Shown here one piece after another: positions 44,493 to 52,292 of a stretch of DNA of 64,000 nt. The notes under the pieces were generated by a model that saw only the letters and a list, made by a program, of their open reading frames with translations, did not search any database and was not told where the DNA came from. Each line of letters starts with the position of its first letter. Position 1 is the stretch's first letter. The stretch spans positions 1,448,001 through 1,512,000 of the forward strand of contig NZ_CP065424.1 in the NCBI RefSeq assembly GCF_017809215.1, written 5' to 3'. This stretch comes from Heyndrickxia oleronia. Lineage in GTDB: Bacteria; Bacillota; Bacilli; Bacillales; Bacillaceae_C. The position numbers were made by a program, and so were the translations under genes.

Positions 44493-44894
44493 ATGTATGA
44501 GATCCCGACAAAAATAGAAGGTAAGCAATATTCTTTATATAAATTGGAAGAAGCATTAAAACCAATTGGGTATTCAATTGGTGGTGGCTGGGATTATGAT
44601 CAAGGATATTTTGATTTTAAAATGGCGAATGATGAGGGCTATCAATTTTTAAGAGTCCCCTTTACACCAGTTGATGGAGAACTGGATACGAGAGGTGTCG
44701 TTGTTCAACTTGGTAAACCCTTTATCCTGAATCATGTCTATCAAGAAGCAGTAGATGATGAAGCAGGAGTAGGGGTGGCAGCTGCAGGCTTTGATCAATT
44801 CGCGGAACCTAAAGATAGAGATGGAGATATTCCCAAAAAGTATATTGATTTTGGTAAGGAACTTGTTCGTGAATTAGAACAAATTTTATCTTGA
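44493..44894 (+). CDS. yugN: YugN family protein
   Basis: 133 aa from ATG 44493; AAGGAG is 12 nt upstream, so an earlier start at ATG 44463 cannot be excluded. YugN-like pattern: YSLYKLEEALKPIGYSIGGGWDYDQGYFDFKM, then FLRVPFTPVDGELDTRG. Cytoplasmic, function unknown. Its stop codon is one base away from the stop codon of the convergent yugO, with no terminator between. Confidence 0.85.
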   Translation: MYEIPTKIEGKQYSLYKLEEALKPIGYSIGGGWDYDQGYFDFKMANDEGYQFLRVPFTPVDGELDTRGVVVQLGKPFILNHVYQEAVDDEAGVGVAAAGFDQFAEPKDRDGDIPKKYIDFGKELVRELEQILS

Positions 44895-44895
44895 A

Positions 44896-45888
44896 TCATT
44901 TGGAAATAACTAATAATTGATCTGATTTTTTAATTCTATAATAGAGGGGAGGATTAATTTTCGTATTCTCCCCATGTTTATATCCGATAAGTAACATTCC
45001 ATCTTTTTGGATCAATTTGCTTAATGCTTGAAAAGAGAGTCCCTCCCATTCGGGCTTAACCGGAATTAACTTTAAGTGATTGTCATTTAAATGATCAAGC
45101 ATAGTAATGATTGTATCTGACATACCATGAGAAAGAATACTGTTCATCATTATATAGGAGGATTGCATATTTGTTTGAATCACTTCATCCGCACCACCGC
45201 GTTTTGCATTCATAAAATTTTCACTCGTTAGAATCTCTACAACACAGTAAGCAGCGGGATGGATTCCTTTGACCGCCAATAAAGTAAGAATGGTTCCCAT
45301 ATCTGCATGGGTCTCAGTTTTATTTTGATCTGATGTAATTAAAACAAATTCGGATTCACCAATATTTGCCTTTCTTAATGTTTGATCTATATAGGGCTTT
45401 CCTTTAATGAAGTGTATTTGTCGATTTGGATAAGGATTTTCTTCAAGTGAATCGTCAATTAAAACAATTGGATGAAGAAATTTAGTTTGTAATAACTGCT
45501 CAATAACACTTTGTGAACGGCCATTCCAACCAATAATAATGATATGATTTTTTCCACTAAACATGCTTTTTCCTTTTACTTGTGAATTTTGTAATCTTAC
45601 TGTAGTTGCTGCAAGTGATGCAAAGTAGGCGGAAACAACACCAGCCCCAATAAACACAAGCAGCATTCCAAGAATTCTTCCTTTGACCGTCTCTGGATAA
45701 ACATCCCCGTAGCCAACCGTGGCTGTAGTAATCACTGCCCACCACACTCCTACGAATATCGAAGGAAAGGATTTAGGTTCAATATAATGAATCGCAGCTC
45801 CAAAGATAAAGATGACCAATAAAGCCAAAAGGAAAACTCTAAAGATGACTGGCCAACGTAAAAAACGATAATAGATTTGCTGAAACAT
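44896..45888 (-). CDS. yugO: Two-TM potassium channel with RCK domain (YugO/MstX partner)
   Basis: 330 aa from ATG 45888, AAGGAG 8 nt upstream; the longer frame lacks a ribosome site. Two membrane helices flank a pore loop with the selectivity filter TTATVGYGD (near residues 55-63); residues from about 110 form a Rossmann TrkA-N/RCK domain (HIIIIGWNGRSQSVIEQLL) and a TrkA-C-like end. B. subtilis YugO releases K+ and serves in biofilm signalling. No mstX-like gene precedes it here; the next feature is a tRNA. Confidence 0.93.
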   Translation of the reverse strand: MFQQIYYRFLRWPVIFRVFLLALLVIFIFGAAIHYIEPKSFPSIFVGVWWAVITTATVGYGDVYPETVKGRILGMLLVFIGAGVVSAYFASLAATTVRLQNSQVKGKSMFSGKNHIIIIGWNGRSQSVIEQLLQTKFLHPIVLIDDSLEENPYPNRQIHFIKGKPYIDQTLRKANIGESEFVLITSDQNKTETHADMGTILTLLAVKGIHPAAYCVVEILTSENFMNAKRGGADEVIQTNMQSSYIMMNSILSHGMSDTIITMLDHLNDNHLKLIPVKPEWEGLSFQALSKLIQKDGMLLIGYKHGENTKINPPLYYRIKKSDQLLVISK

Positions 45889-45968
45889 ATACCCCGCTCC
45901 TTCATACCCATTGCATAGACCATTATCCCCGTTTTGAGGTAAATCTATAACCATTTTTAAATTTTTGC

Positions 45969-45998
45969 TTGCTCTTGCTTTATAGAATCAAATATAAT
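45969..45998 (+). promoter_or_regulatory. Promoter of the tRNA-Ala gene
   Basis: TTGCTC, 18-bp spacer, TATAAT at 45993-45998; tRNA starts 17 bp further. Confidence 0.6.
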
Positions 45999-46014
45999 TA
46001 AGGAGTAAGCTTAA

Positions 46015-46087
46015 GGGGCATTAGCTCAGCTGGGAGAGCGCTACGCTGGCAGCGTCGAGGTCAGGGGTTCGAGCCCCCTATGCTCCA
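46015..46087 (+). tRNA. tRNA-Ala, anticodon GGC
   Basis: 73 nt fold into a full cloverleaf: acceptor GGGGCAT/ATGCTCC, D-arm GCTC/GAGC, anticodon loop CTGGCAG (anticodon GGC, reads GCC), T-arm AGGGG-TTCGAGC-CCCCT, discriminator A. CCA is not encoded. The anticodon stem CTACG/CGTCG has a U28-C42 mismatch where relatives have a U-A pair. A 3' fragment with the same change lies at 52203. Confidence 0.93.
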
Positions 46088-46096
46088 TAAAAAAAA

Positions 46097-46106
46097 CCTT
46101 AGAGCC
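46097..46106 (+). terminator. 5' arm of the tRNA terminator, interrupted by IS3 copy 1
   Basis: CCTTAGAGCC here pairs with GGTTCTAAGG at 47401-47410, which is followed by a T-run. Without the IS and one CATA copy the two arms would be separated by the loop ACATA. Confidence 0.8.
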
Positions 46107-46196
46107 ACATATGGAGAGACCCAAATAAATGAGACAAGGAAAAAACACCCCCTGAATCGTATTAATACAATATGATTCTTAGGAGGGTGTTTTTCT

Positions 46197-46529
46197 ATGG
46201 GCACAAGAGTACATTACGCAGAAGAAGTAAAATGGGAAGTAATTAAAATGAAACAAGCTGGAATGACAAACAAAGAAATAATGGAACAACTGGGGATAAA
46301 AAATAAGACTCAAATTAAAACATGGATGCGATGGTACAAAACAGGCCAAACCTATCGATTTTCGCAACAAGTTGGAAAACAATATTCCTACGGTAAAGAA
46401 TCGGAGGAAATGAGTGAGCTAGAAGAATTAAAACTAAAGAATAAACAGCTAGAGGCTCAATTGGCAATTATAAAAAAGTACCAGGAGATCGAAAGGAGTT
46501 GGAGCCACGAGTCATTGTCCAAGTTGTAG
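46197..46529 (+). CDS. IS3 orfA, helix-turn-helix protein
   Basis: 110 aa, AGGAGGG upstream. IS3-type OrfA: N-terminal helix-turn-helix (VKWEVIKMKQAGMTNKEIMEQLGI), then a leucine-rich coiled coil (ELEELKLKNKQLEAQLAII). The heptamer A-AAA-AAG at 46472-46478 is in the correct phase for a -1 ribosomal frameshift into orfB, producing the OrfAB transposase. Confidence 0.92.
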   Translation: MGTRVHYAEEVKWEVIKMKQAGMTNKEIMEQLGIKNKTQIKTWMRWYKTGQTYRFSQQVGKQYSYGKESEEMSELEELKLKNKQLEAQLAIIKKYQEIERSWSHESLSKL

Positions 46530-47359
46530 AAGAACTCTCAGCCACTTTTAAAATAATTGATATTCTTGGAGTATTAGGCACACCTAAGTCAACATATTAC
46601 CGTTGGAAAAAGAAGTATAAAAAAGTTGAGCTAACTTCATTAGAAGAGCTAGTAATCAAGCTGTGTAAGAAAAACTTCTATCACTATGGTCATCGTAAAA
46701 TTAAATCCATCTTAAACAGAAAGTATGGGATAAATGTAAACCGCAAAACTGTACAAAAAATTATGCAAAAGTTTGAGATTCAGTGTCAAGTTAAGAAGAA
46801 GCGACAAAAGTACATTTGTGGTGAGAGTAATATTATTGTGCCGAACACTCTCAATCGTAATTTTAAAGCAAGCCGATTAAATGAAAAATGGGTAACCGAC
46901 ATTACCTACTTACCTTATGGCTCGACTATGTTATATTTATCAACGATTATGGACTTATATAACAACGAAATAGTGGCTTACAAAATAGGTACGAGCCAAG
47001 ATATTAACCTAGTATTAGACACATTGAGGGAAGCTGTAGAATTACGTAAACCAGTAGGGTTACTTCTTCATAGCGACCAGGGATCTGTCTATACTTCACA
47101 TGCATATCAGAATTTGGCCAAAGAAAAAGGCATTACCACAAGCATGTCTCGAAAAGGAAACTGCCATGATAATGCCGTCATTGAATCCTTTCACTCCTCG
47201 CTAAAGTCGGAAGGATTCAACGCTCAAAGTAGAGCATCTATATCCAATTCTAAAGTAGTACAAATTGTAAATCAATACATGTATCGATATAATCATGTAC
47301 GAATTCAGGCAAAATTAAACTACCTGTCCCCACTGGAATACAGGGGACAGGCAGCATAG
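46499..47359 (+). CDS. IS3 orfB, DDE transposase domain
   Basis: 286 aa from TTG 46499 as a separate product; mainly made as OrfAB by -1 frameshifting. Integrase core with the DDE residues in WVTDITYLPYG, LLHSDQGSVYTS and NAVIESFHSSLKSE, preceded by HTH_21-type helices (YHYGHRKIKSILNRKYGI) and ending NYLSPLEYRGQ. No stops or frame changes. Confidence 0.93.
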   Translation: MEPRVIVQVVEELSATFKIIDILGVLGTPKSTYYRWKKKYKKVELTSLEELVIKLCKKNFYHYGHRKIKSILNRKYGINVNRKTVQKIMQKFEIQCQVKKKRQKYICGESNIIVPNTLNRNFKASRLNEKWVTDITYLPYGSTMLYLSTIMDLYNNEIVAYKIGTSQDINLVLDTLREAVELRKPVGLLLHSDQGSVYTSHAYQNLAKEKGITTSMSRKGNCHDNAVIESFHSSLKSEGFNAQSRASISNSKVVQIVNQYMYRYNHVRIQAKLNYLSPLEYRGQAA

Positions 47360-47400
47360 GTGTTTTTTCTAAGTCTCATTTTAACGGGTCAGTTCACATA

Positions 47401-47410
47401 GGTTCTAAGG
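47401..47410 (+). terminator. 3' arm of the interrupted tRNA terminator
   Basis: GGTTCTAAGG followed by GTTTTTTATTTTTT; partner arm at 46097-46106. Confidence 0.8.
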
Positions 47411-47640
47411 GTTTTTTATTTTTTCTAAACATGAAAATTTTGTATTTATTGACAAATTGGTGCCGAAATGAAATTTTTGCTATTTTTAAAACGCATTTCA
47501 TACTTGTTTTAGAACATTTAGTATTATTGGAGGAACTTGGATAAGTACATAACCAAGTCCTGCATTTTGAATCATGGTCATTAAAAAATCTATGTTTTAT
47601 TCAACAATTGCGCCCTTTAATGGAATAAATAGCTTATTAA

Positions 47641-47796
47641 TTAAACTAACTCTATCATAAATAATACTCTGTCTTGATTTGATCCATCATAGTCTATATT
47701 GACGGAAAAATCATTTATTGTTTTATCTCCCTTTTCAACAACGAAACTTGTATTTGTAAAATGGTCAAAGAATAATTTCGGTAACTTATCAGACAT
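47641..47796 (-). CDS. 51-aa unknown protein
   Basis: ATG 47796 with GAGGAAGG upstream. Sequence MSDKLPKLFFDHF... with alternating strands (TSFVVEKGDK, FSVNIDYDG, RVLFMIELV), so a small beta protein. It is the third gene of a possible operon with the two genes to its right. No family recognised. Confidence 0.5.
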   Translation of the reverse strand: MSDKLPKLFFDHFTNTSFVVEKGDKTINDFSVNIDYDGSNQDRVLFMIELV

Positions 47797-47812
47797 TTGC
47801 CTTCCTCACCAC

Positions 47813-48001
47813 TTATTGATTAGTGGAGATATTACATAGTAGTTTGACCCTTTCACTAAACGTATTTTCATCTTTATTTTCCTTTAGTTGAATTTGAAAA
47901 GAGATGATTCGTAAATAAAGCGCTTGATAGTCTAAAAAACTTGTAACCATTATGAATAAAATAATTAAATAACTGCTATCGAGTTGAGCCTGAAAATTCA
48001 A
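47813..48001 (-). CDS. 62-aa unknown membrane-associated peptide
   Basis: Hydrophobic N-terminal half (SSYLIILFIMVTSFLDYQALYL) then a charged helix (IQLKENKDENTFSERVKLL). The start overlaps the end of the lipoprotein gene by 26 bp and has no clear ribosome site, so coding is uncertain; the composition looks protein-like rather than random. Confidence 0.4.
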   Translation of the reverse strand: MNFQAQLDSSYLIILFIMVTSFLDYQALYLRIISFQIQLKENKDENTFSERVKLLCNISTNQ

Positions 48002-48689
48002 TTTGTTTTCTTTCTGACTTCTTTACCCATTCACTTTCATTCCAAATATTTGGGTTGTCAATCGTTAGATTTTCTCCACGCACCAGGAAATCATAACTAT
48101 CTTTGGCACCAGTATACCAATCGACAATAACTAAATTCCCGTTTACATTACGTACGAGAAATTCAGTGACTTCACCATAACTACCTGTAGTCTTATTAAT
48201 TTGTACAGGTAATTTTAAATAGAGAAAACCTCCATCCACATCATCAGTATACTCCACTTCCCAAGTGCCAATATCAAGATTTTGCACCTCATTAGAATCA
48301 GTAAATTCTGAATGTAAATCATATTGTGATTGAATTTTTATTTGCATATACTGTTTAAGGTTATCGTTTTCGATAAATGTATCCAATTTAATGTCTGAAC
48401 CGTTCCAGATCGCTTTATAATAGTCAATCAGCGCTTTAACACACATCTCATAAGCGGTTTCAGAATCCTGAACAATTACTTTCCCTTCTCTCTTTGCTAC
48501 ATACACGGGTGAATCTTGTAATACATTTTGCTCTATGCTAGGTGTAATTTCTGTGTTTATTGAACTATCTGTGCTGCTATCTCCCGAGACTACAGACGTA
48601 TTTTTTTCGTTATTACTATTTGTTATATCTGAACTACACCCAACTAATACAAGTCCAATTGCGAATAAAAGGATAATGCATCTTGTCAA
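47976..48689 (-). CDS. Lipoprotein of unknown function
   Basis: 237 aa from TTG 48689, GGAGC 9 nt upstream. Lipobox LVGC with the cysteine at residue 18, a Ser/Thr/Asn-rich linker to about residue 60, and a C-terminal domain with ALIDYYKAIWNGSDIKL and VNGNLVIVDWYTGAKDSYDF, like the NTF2-type domains of secreted Bacillus lipoproteins. Anchored on the outside of the membrane. Function unknown. Confidence 0.75.
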   Translation of the reverse strand: MTRCIILLFAIGLVLVGCSSDITNSNNEKNTSVVSGDSSTDSSINTEITPSIEQNVLQDSPVYVAKREGKVIVQDSETAYEMCVKALIDYYKAIWNGSDIKLDTFIENDNLKQYMQIKIQSQYDLHSEFTDSNEVQNLDIGTWEVEYTDDVDGGFLYLKLPVQINKTTGSYGEVTEFLVRNVNGNLVIVDWYTGAKDSYDFLVRGENLTIDNPNIWNESEWVKKSERKQIEFSGSTR

Positions 48690-49274
48690 AATATCAGCTC
48701 CTTTCCTATTAGACGGTAATTACTTAAGGGAAGTTACAGCCCTTTCTCAATTTCAAATGATCTTTATGTTTATGCGTTTAATACACTATTTGGACATATA
48801 GTGATACTATTTCGATTTCGTCTATCTGCAACTGATTCTATCGCAATATTTGCTTCATACGTTCAGCATTTACCATTGAACTTGATAAAAACATGCTTTC
48901 CGCTGCTACTATTTCTTGAACACGATAGCAGTACCGAGCGCCGAGGCAGCCGGTACAAAGAGGTCGCCCGAGGGTGTCTCAACTTTTAATATTAAAATAA
49001 TCCATTATAAGAATGAGATATTGAAGTAAGGTAACTTCGGTTGTGAACAAATATGTGAAAATTTTACCATTAATTGACTGATACTGAAGATATTAAAAAT
49101 TTGGAAGCAAAGTTGAAGTAGATTGAAAAGGAAAGTGAATTACACAATCCATAAACATAATTTAGAATAGATTATGAGTGAATAAAAACCCCTTGAGGAA
49201 TATGGAATATTTGATTGTTTCTCACAAAAAAATTAACATCACGATTCTACATAAATAGCCCTTCTTAATTGATA
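48690..49274. other. Gene-free stretch with a GC-rich scrap
   Basis: No convincing gene. A segment at about 48920-48985 (CCGAGCGCCGAGGCAGCCGG and GAGGTCGCCCGAGGGTGTCTC) is much richer in G+C than its surroundings and may be a fragment of a structured RNA or of foreign DNA; not recognised. Confidence 0.4.
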
Positions 49275-49339
49275 TGATCCCCTAATAGTAGACAGAAAAA
49301 AGAAAGCACATTAATGTCTACTATGGAGGGGATTTTTTT

Positions 49340-49636
49340 ATGGAGAAAAAGCGAAAAACTTATGATATAGATTTCAAGAAAAAAGTGGTGGACCTCCATC
49401 TAGAAGAAGGAATGGGTTATAACCTTATTGCTAAAGAGTTAGGGATAGATAAAAATCAAGTAAGAAGATGGGTGAACCACTTTAATAATGAAGGAATGAT
49501 GGGACTTGAAGAGAAACGGGGGAAGTCTAAAGGAATCGGTATGGGCAGACCTAGAACTCTTTCAGAAGATCCAGAAACTAAAATAAAATTACTTCAAGCA
49601 GAGAACGAAATGCTAAAAAGGCTCTTAGAAATGTGA
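49340..49636 (+). CDS. IS3 orfA (copy 2)
   Basis: 98 aa, GGAGGGG upstream of ATG. Helix-turn-helix (FKKKVVDLHLEEGMGYNLIAKELGIDKNQVRRWV), a basic linker with GMGRPRTL and a coiled coil at the end (KIKLLQAENEMLKRLLEM). The last codons overlap the start of orfB by 4 bp. Confidence 0.9.
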   Translation: MEKKRKTYDIDFKKKVVDLHLEEGMGYNLIAKELGIDKNQVRRWVNHFNNEGMMGLEEKRGKSKGIGMGRPRTLSEDPETKIKLLQAENEMLKRLLEM

Positions 49637-50493
49637 AAGGAGGAATGGATGAAGTACCTAAGAAAAAGAAGTATCAGGTGATTCAAGATATGGCTGGAGG
49701 AGATTTCTCTCTCCAATTATTATGTAAGATTGCAGGAGTTTCAAGGAGTGGCTATTATAAGTGGGTTAAAAGGCAGTCATGCCCTTCTCCAAAACAATTA
49801 GAAAATGAAGAGATCAAAGAAAAGATCTTAGAGTGTCATAGAAAATTAAAGGGTATTTACGGATATCGAAGAATACTAGTGTGGTTACGTTTAACTTATA
49901 ATCTGTGCATCAATCATAAACGTGTGAAACGTTTAATGAATGAACTTGACATTCGCGCAAGAATTAGACAGAAACGACCATACTACGGAAAAAAGGAAGC
50001 TTATTTTGTTTCAAACAACCATTTAAATAGAGCTTTTCAAGCTTCAAAACCTAATGAGAAACGAATTACAGACATTACATATCTTATTTTTAATGGGCAA
50101 AAACTCTATCTTTCCGTCATTATAGATTTATATAACAATGAGGTAGTCGCTTTCCAAATTAGTAGTAGAAATGATTTAAAATTAGTAGTAGATACACTTA
50201 AGGAAGCAATAATGAAACATGATGTAACAGGAATCCTCCTTCATAGTGATCAAGGATTTCAATATACATCGCGTTTATATCATCAACTTCTTAAAAAGAA
50301 TCAGATGAAACAGTCTATGTCTCGGAAAGGGAACTGTTGGGATAATGCATGTATAGAGAGCTTCTTCAGTCACTTTAAATCGGAATATTTTAATCTCTAT
50401 TCTTTCCGAACAGCTGCAGACGTTAAGTTTGCCGTACAAAAATACATACGATTTTATAACATCAGAGGTTTCAAAAGAAATCAAATAACCTGA
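49633..50493 (+). pseudogene. IS3 orfB (copy 2) with C-terminal frameshift
   Basis: DDE residues are present (ITDITYLIFNG, LLHSDQGFQYTS, CIESFFSHFKSE), although the usual Trp before TDITY is Arg. Near 50460 the frame changes: the family ending is found one frame over (RFQKKSNNLSPYEYRTQ), to a stop near 50523. A one-base loss in the AGAGG region explains it. The encoded protein ends early in GFKRNQIT, so transposition is probably lost. Confidence 0.85.
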
Positions 50494-50615
50494 GTCCTTA
50501 TGAATATAGAACTCAGGTTATTTAGTGGTGCTTACTTAGTACTGTCTACTTGACAGGGGTCACTCCAAATCGAGAGGGGCTATTACTTATACTGTTTTAA
50601 AAGAGATTTAATTAA

Positions 50616-51251
50616 CTATAAATATAATAATACTCCGAAAAAGTGACATGCACTACCAGCAATTACAAAGACATGCCATATGGCATGATGATATTTAAAT
50701 CCTCTCCACATATAAAATATGGAACCAATACTATAAATTAACCCACCTGCAACTAAAAGTACGATTCCTGTTATACTTAAATTTTGTATAATTGGCTTCC
50801 AAATCACTATAATGGACCAGCCCATTAATAAATACAAAATAGTTGAAGTATATAAATATTTCTTAACAAAAAAACACTTAAATACTGTACCCAGAATGGC
50901 TAAACCCCATACGATTCCAAATATCGTCCACCCTTGCCATCCTTGGACAATGATAAATAAATAAGGTGTATACGTCCCCGCAATAAAAAAATAAATTGCA
51001 GAGTGGTCTAATATTTCAAATATATCTTTTGCCTTGCCTTGTCTGAGCGAATGAACAAGTGTGGACGAAATATATAAAAACAACATTGTAATGCCGAAAA
51101 TGCCAAAACTTACAATATGCATTTCGCTTCCTTTAATACTTCCAAATATAATTAACAGAACTAATGCTACTATACTTAATATTGCTCCTATACCATGTGT
51201 AATTGAGTTTGCCAATTCTTCTCCCTTAGAGAATGAATGAGTAGCTGCCAA
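50616..51251 (-). CDS. Hemolysin III / PAQR-family membrane protein
   Basis: 211 aa from TTG 51251, with AAAGGA 9 nt upstream; relatives begin M-A-x-T-H, which matches AATHSFSKGEE here. Seven membrane helices with the family marks EELANSITHGIGAILSI, SSTLVHSLRQGKAK, ILDHSAIYFFIAGTYTPY and the C-terminal HAIWHVFVIAGSACHF; the His/Asp set is the putative metal site. Despite the name, activity is unknown in most species; a lipid hydrolase role has been proposed for the superfamily. Confidence 0.9.
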   Translation of the reverse strand: MAATHSFSKGEELANSITHGIGAILSIVALVLLIIFGSIKGSEMHIVSFGIFGITMLFLYISSTLVHSLRQGKAKDIFEILDHSAIYFFIAGTYTPYLFIIVQGWQGWTIFGIVWGLAILGTVFKCFFVKKYLYTSTILYLLMGWSIIVIWKPIIQNLSITGIVLLVAGGLIYSIGSIFYMWRGFKYHHAIWHVFVIAGSACHFFGVLLYL

Positions 51252-51730
51252 ATTATCATTTCCTTTCAATACTAAAATTCACATAAAATTGTAACTTCCT
51301 AATTAATATTGACCTATCAAATAAAAAAAATGCCTTATCTTCCTTTCGCCCTAATGATTCCTAGAGCGTAGAAGTGTGAATTGAACTTATTAAAAAGTCA
51401 AAATTAAAATTTATTCGTGGTAATGGATAATTGAATGGATAAATCTTAATTGAGTTATGTGGAATAATGAATGGATTTTTTTAATAGAAAGATGGTACTA
51501 TTTAATTCTTTTATAGTGTGGTTGAGTTCTTTAAAAAAAAATCGTGAATAAAAAATATTACAGTAAGTATAACATGTGAGTAGATTAAAAACAAATTAGA
51601 TAAATTGAATTAATCAATAAATTTTCCGTAATAAGTCGCGAATGTAAAATGGTCAATTTGTTGTCTATCTATTTCCACTACTGCTTCCCACTCATTTATA
51701 GATTTTTTCTATATGGAGAGAGGTCTTTGT
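51252..51730. other. Gene-free stretch
   Basis: AT-rich; no gene, hairpin or repeat that I can support. Confidence 0.5.
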
Positions 51731-51985
51731 TTATTTCACAAGATATAAATTTCTATTCTTATATAACTTCTGAACTTCTTCAGTAATATCAATTGTTTCC
51801 TCATAAATAACTTTATAAATTTGCACCTCTTTATTACCATGTTCCTTTTTGAATTGTTTAATGTAAATATAAGCATATTTAGCAGCATGAACAGCACCAT
51901 TGAAAGGTGTTAGAGTGGAGAAACTGCCACCTTTTTGATAATATTTATCCTCTAACTTTAAATATATATCTATGTTTATGGTCAT
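51731..51985 (-). CDS. 84-aa unknown protein
   Basis: ATG 51985 with GGGGTG 6 nt upstream. Soluble mixed protein: N-terminal strand TINIDIYLKLEDKYY, central FSTLTPFNGAVHAAKYAYIYIKQFKKEHG, then VQIYKVIYEETID. Not recognised. The gene is close to the fragment end of the tRNA-bounded block. Confidence 0.6.
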   Translation of the reverse strand: MTINIDIYLKLEDKYYQKGGSFSTLTPFNGAVHAAKYAYIYIKQFKKEHGNKEVQIYKVIYEETIDITEEVQKLYKNRNLYLVK

Positions 51986-52071
51986 AGTATTCACCCCAGA
52001 TTATTTAATCTTAGCTGTTCTCATTATACCGTTGATACAGGCAATAATATAGAAGAAACGAGATAAAAGGG

Positions 52072-52106
52072 ATTGTTGACGAATTGTTGACTAAACTTGT
52101 CAACAA
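52072..52106. repeat. Direct plus inverted TTGTTGAC repeats
   Basis: ATTGTTGAC occurs at 52072-52080 and 52083-52091, and its inverted partner GTCAACAA at 52099-52106. The trio lies about 100 bp from the tRNA fragment, a placement typical of protein-binding arms near integration sites. Confidence 0.5.
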
Positions 52107-52202
52107 CCTTCATTTTCGTTCCTTTTGCTCCTATACACGATTACGAAAACAATTTTAATCAAGTCTTATTCAAAGTTAATCTCAAACCATCAAAAATGAG
52201 TG

Positions 52203-52244
52203 GCTACGCTGGCAGCGTCGAGGGTTCGATCCCCCTATGCTCCA
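52203..52244 (+). pseudogene. 3' fragment of tRNA-Ala(GGC)
   Basis: GCTACGCTGGCAGCGTCGAG plus G, then GTTCGATCCCCCTATGCTCC plus A: identical to the tRNA at 46015-46087 from position 26 on, except for a 6-nt loss and one G-to-T change. It lacks the acceptor 5' strand and D-arm and cannot fold as a tRNA. The shared C42 shows descent from this same gene. Confidence 0.88.
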
Positions 52245-52254
52245 GTTTTTTATT

Positions 52255-52292
52255 AACGATATTGTTTCTCGTTTGTGAGAGACAATGTCGTT
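52255..52292 (+). terminator. Terminator after the tRNA fragment
   Basis: 16-bp stem AACGATATTGTTTCTC/GAGAGACAATGTCGTT (G-T pairs) with T-run. Probably the original terminator of the tRNA before integration. Confidence 0.8.

Larger units (their letters stand above)
46112..47396 (+). mobile_element. Complete IS3-family element, copy 1 (1285 bp)
   Basis: Imperfect inverted ends: left TGGAGAGACCC, right end (reverse complement) TGAACTGACCC, both continuing with related ATGAGAC and GAAAAAACAC blocks. A 4-bp target duplication CATA lies at 46108-46111 and 47397-47400. Two overlapping genes, orfA and orfB, with a frameshift site between. All parts look intact, so it may be active. Confidence 0.92.
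49275..50562 (+). mobile_element. IS3-family element, copy 2 (1288 bp), inactivated
   Basis: Ends TGATCCCC and (reverse complement) TGACCCCT, both followed by the common AGTAGACAG and AAGCAC blocks. Different lineage from copy 1. No 3-5 bp target duplication is visible (GATA left, CTCC right). The flanks AATAGCCCTTCT (49254-49265) and AGAGGGGCTATT (50573-50584) are arms of one hairpin, so it also sits in a hairpin loop. Confidence 0.88.

Noticed and set aside
47813..48001. Treating the 62-codon frame as a firm gene
   Set aside because: Kept only at low confidence: it overlaps the preceding gene and lacks a ribosome site.
48801..48989. 62-codon plus-strand frame downstream of position 48800
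   Set aside because: No ribosome site, low coding character, and it includes the GC-rich scrap.
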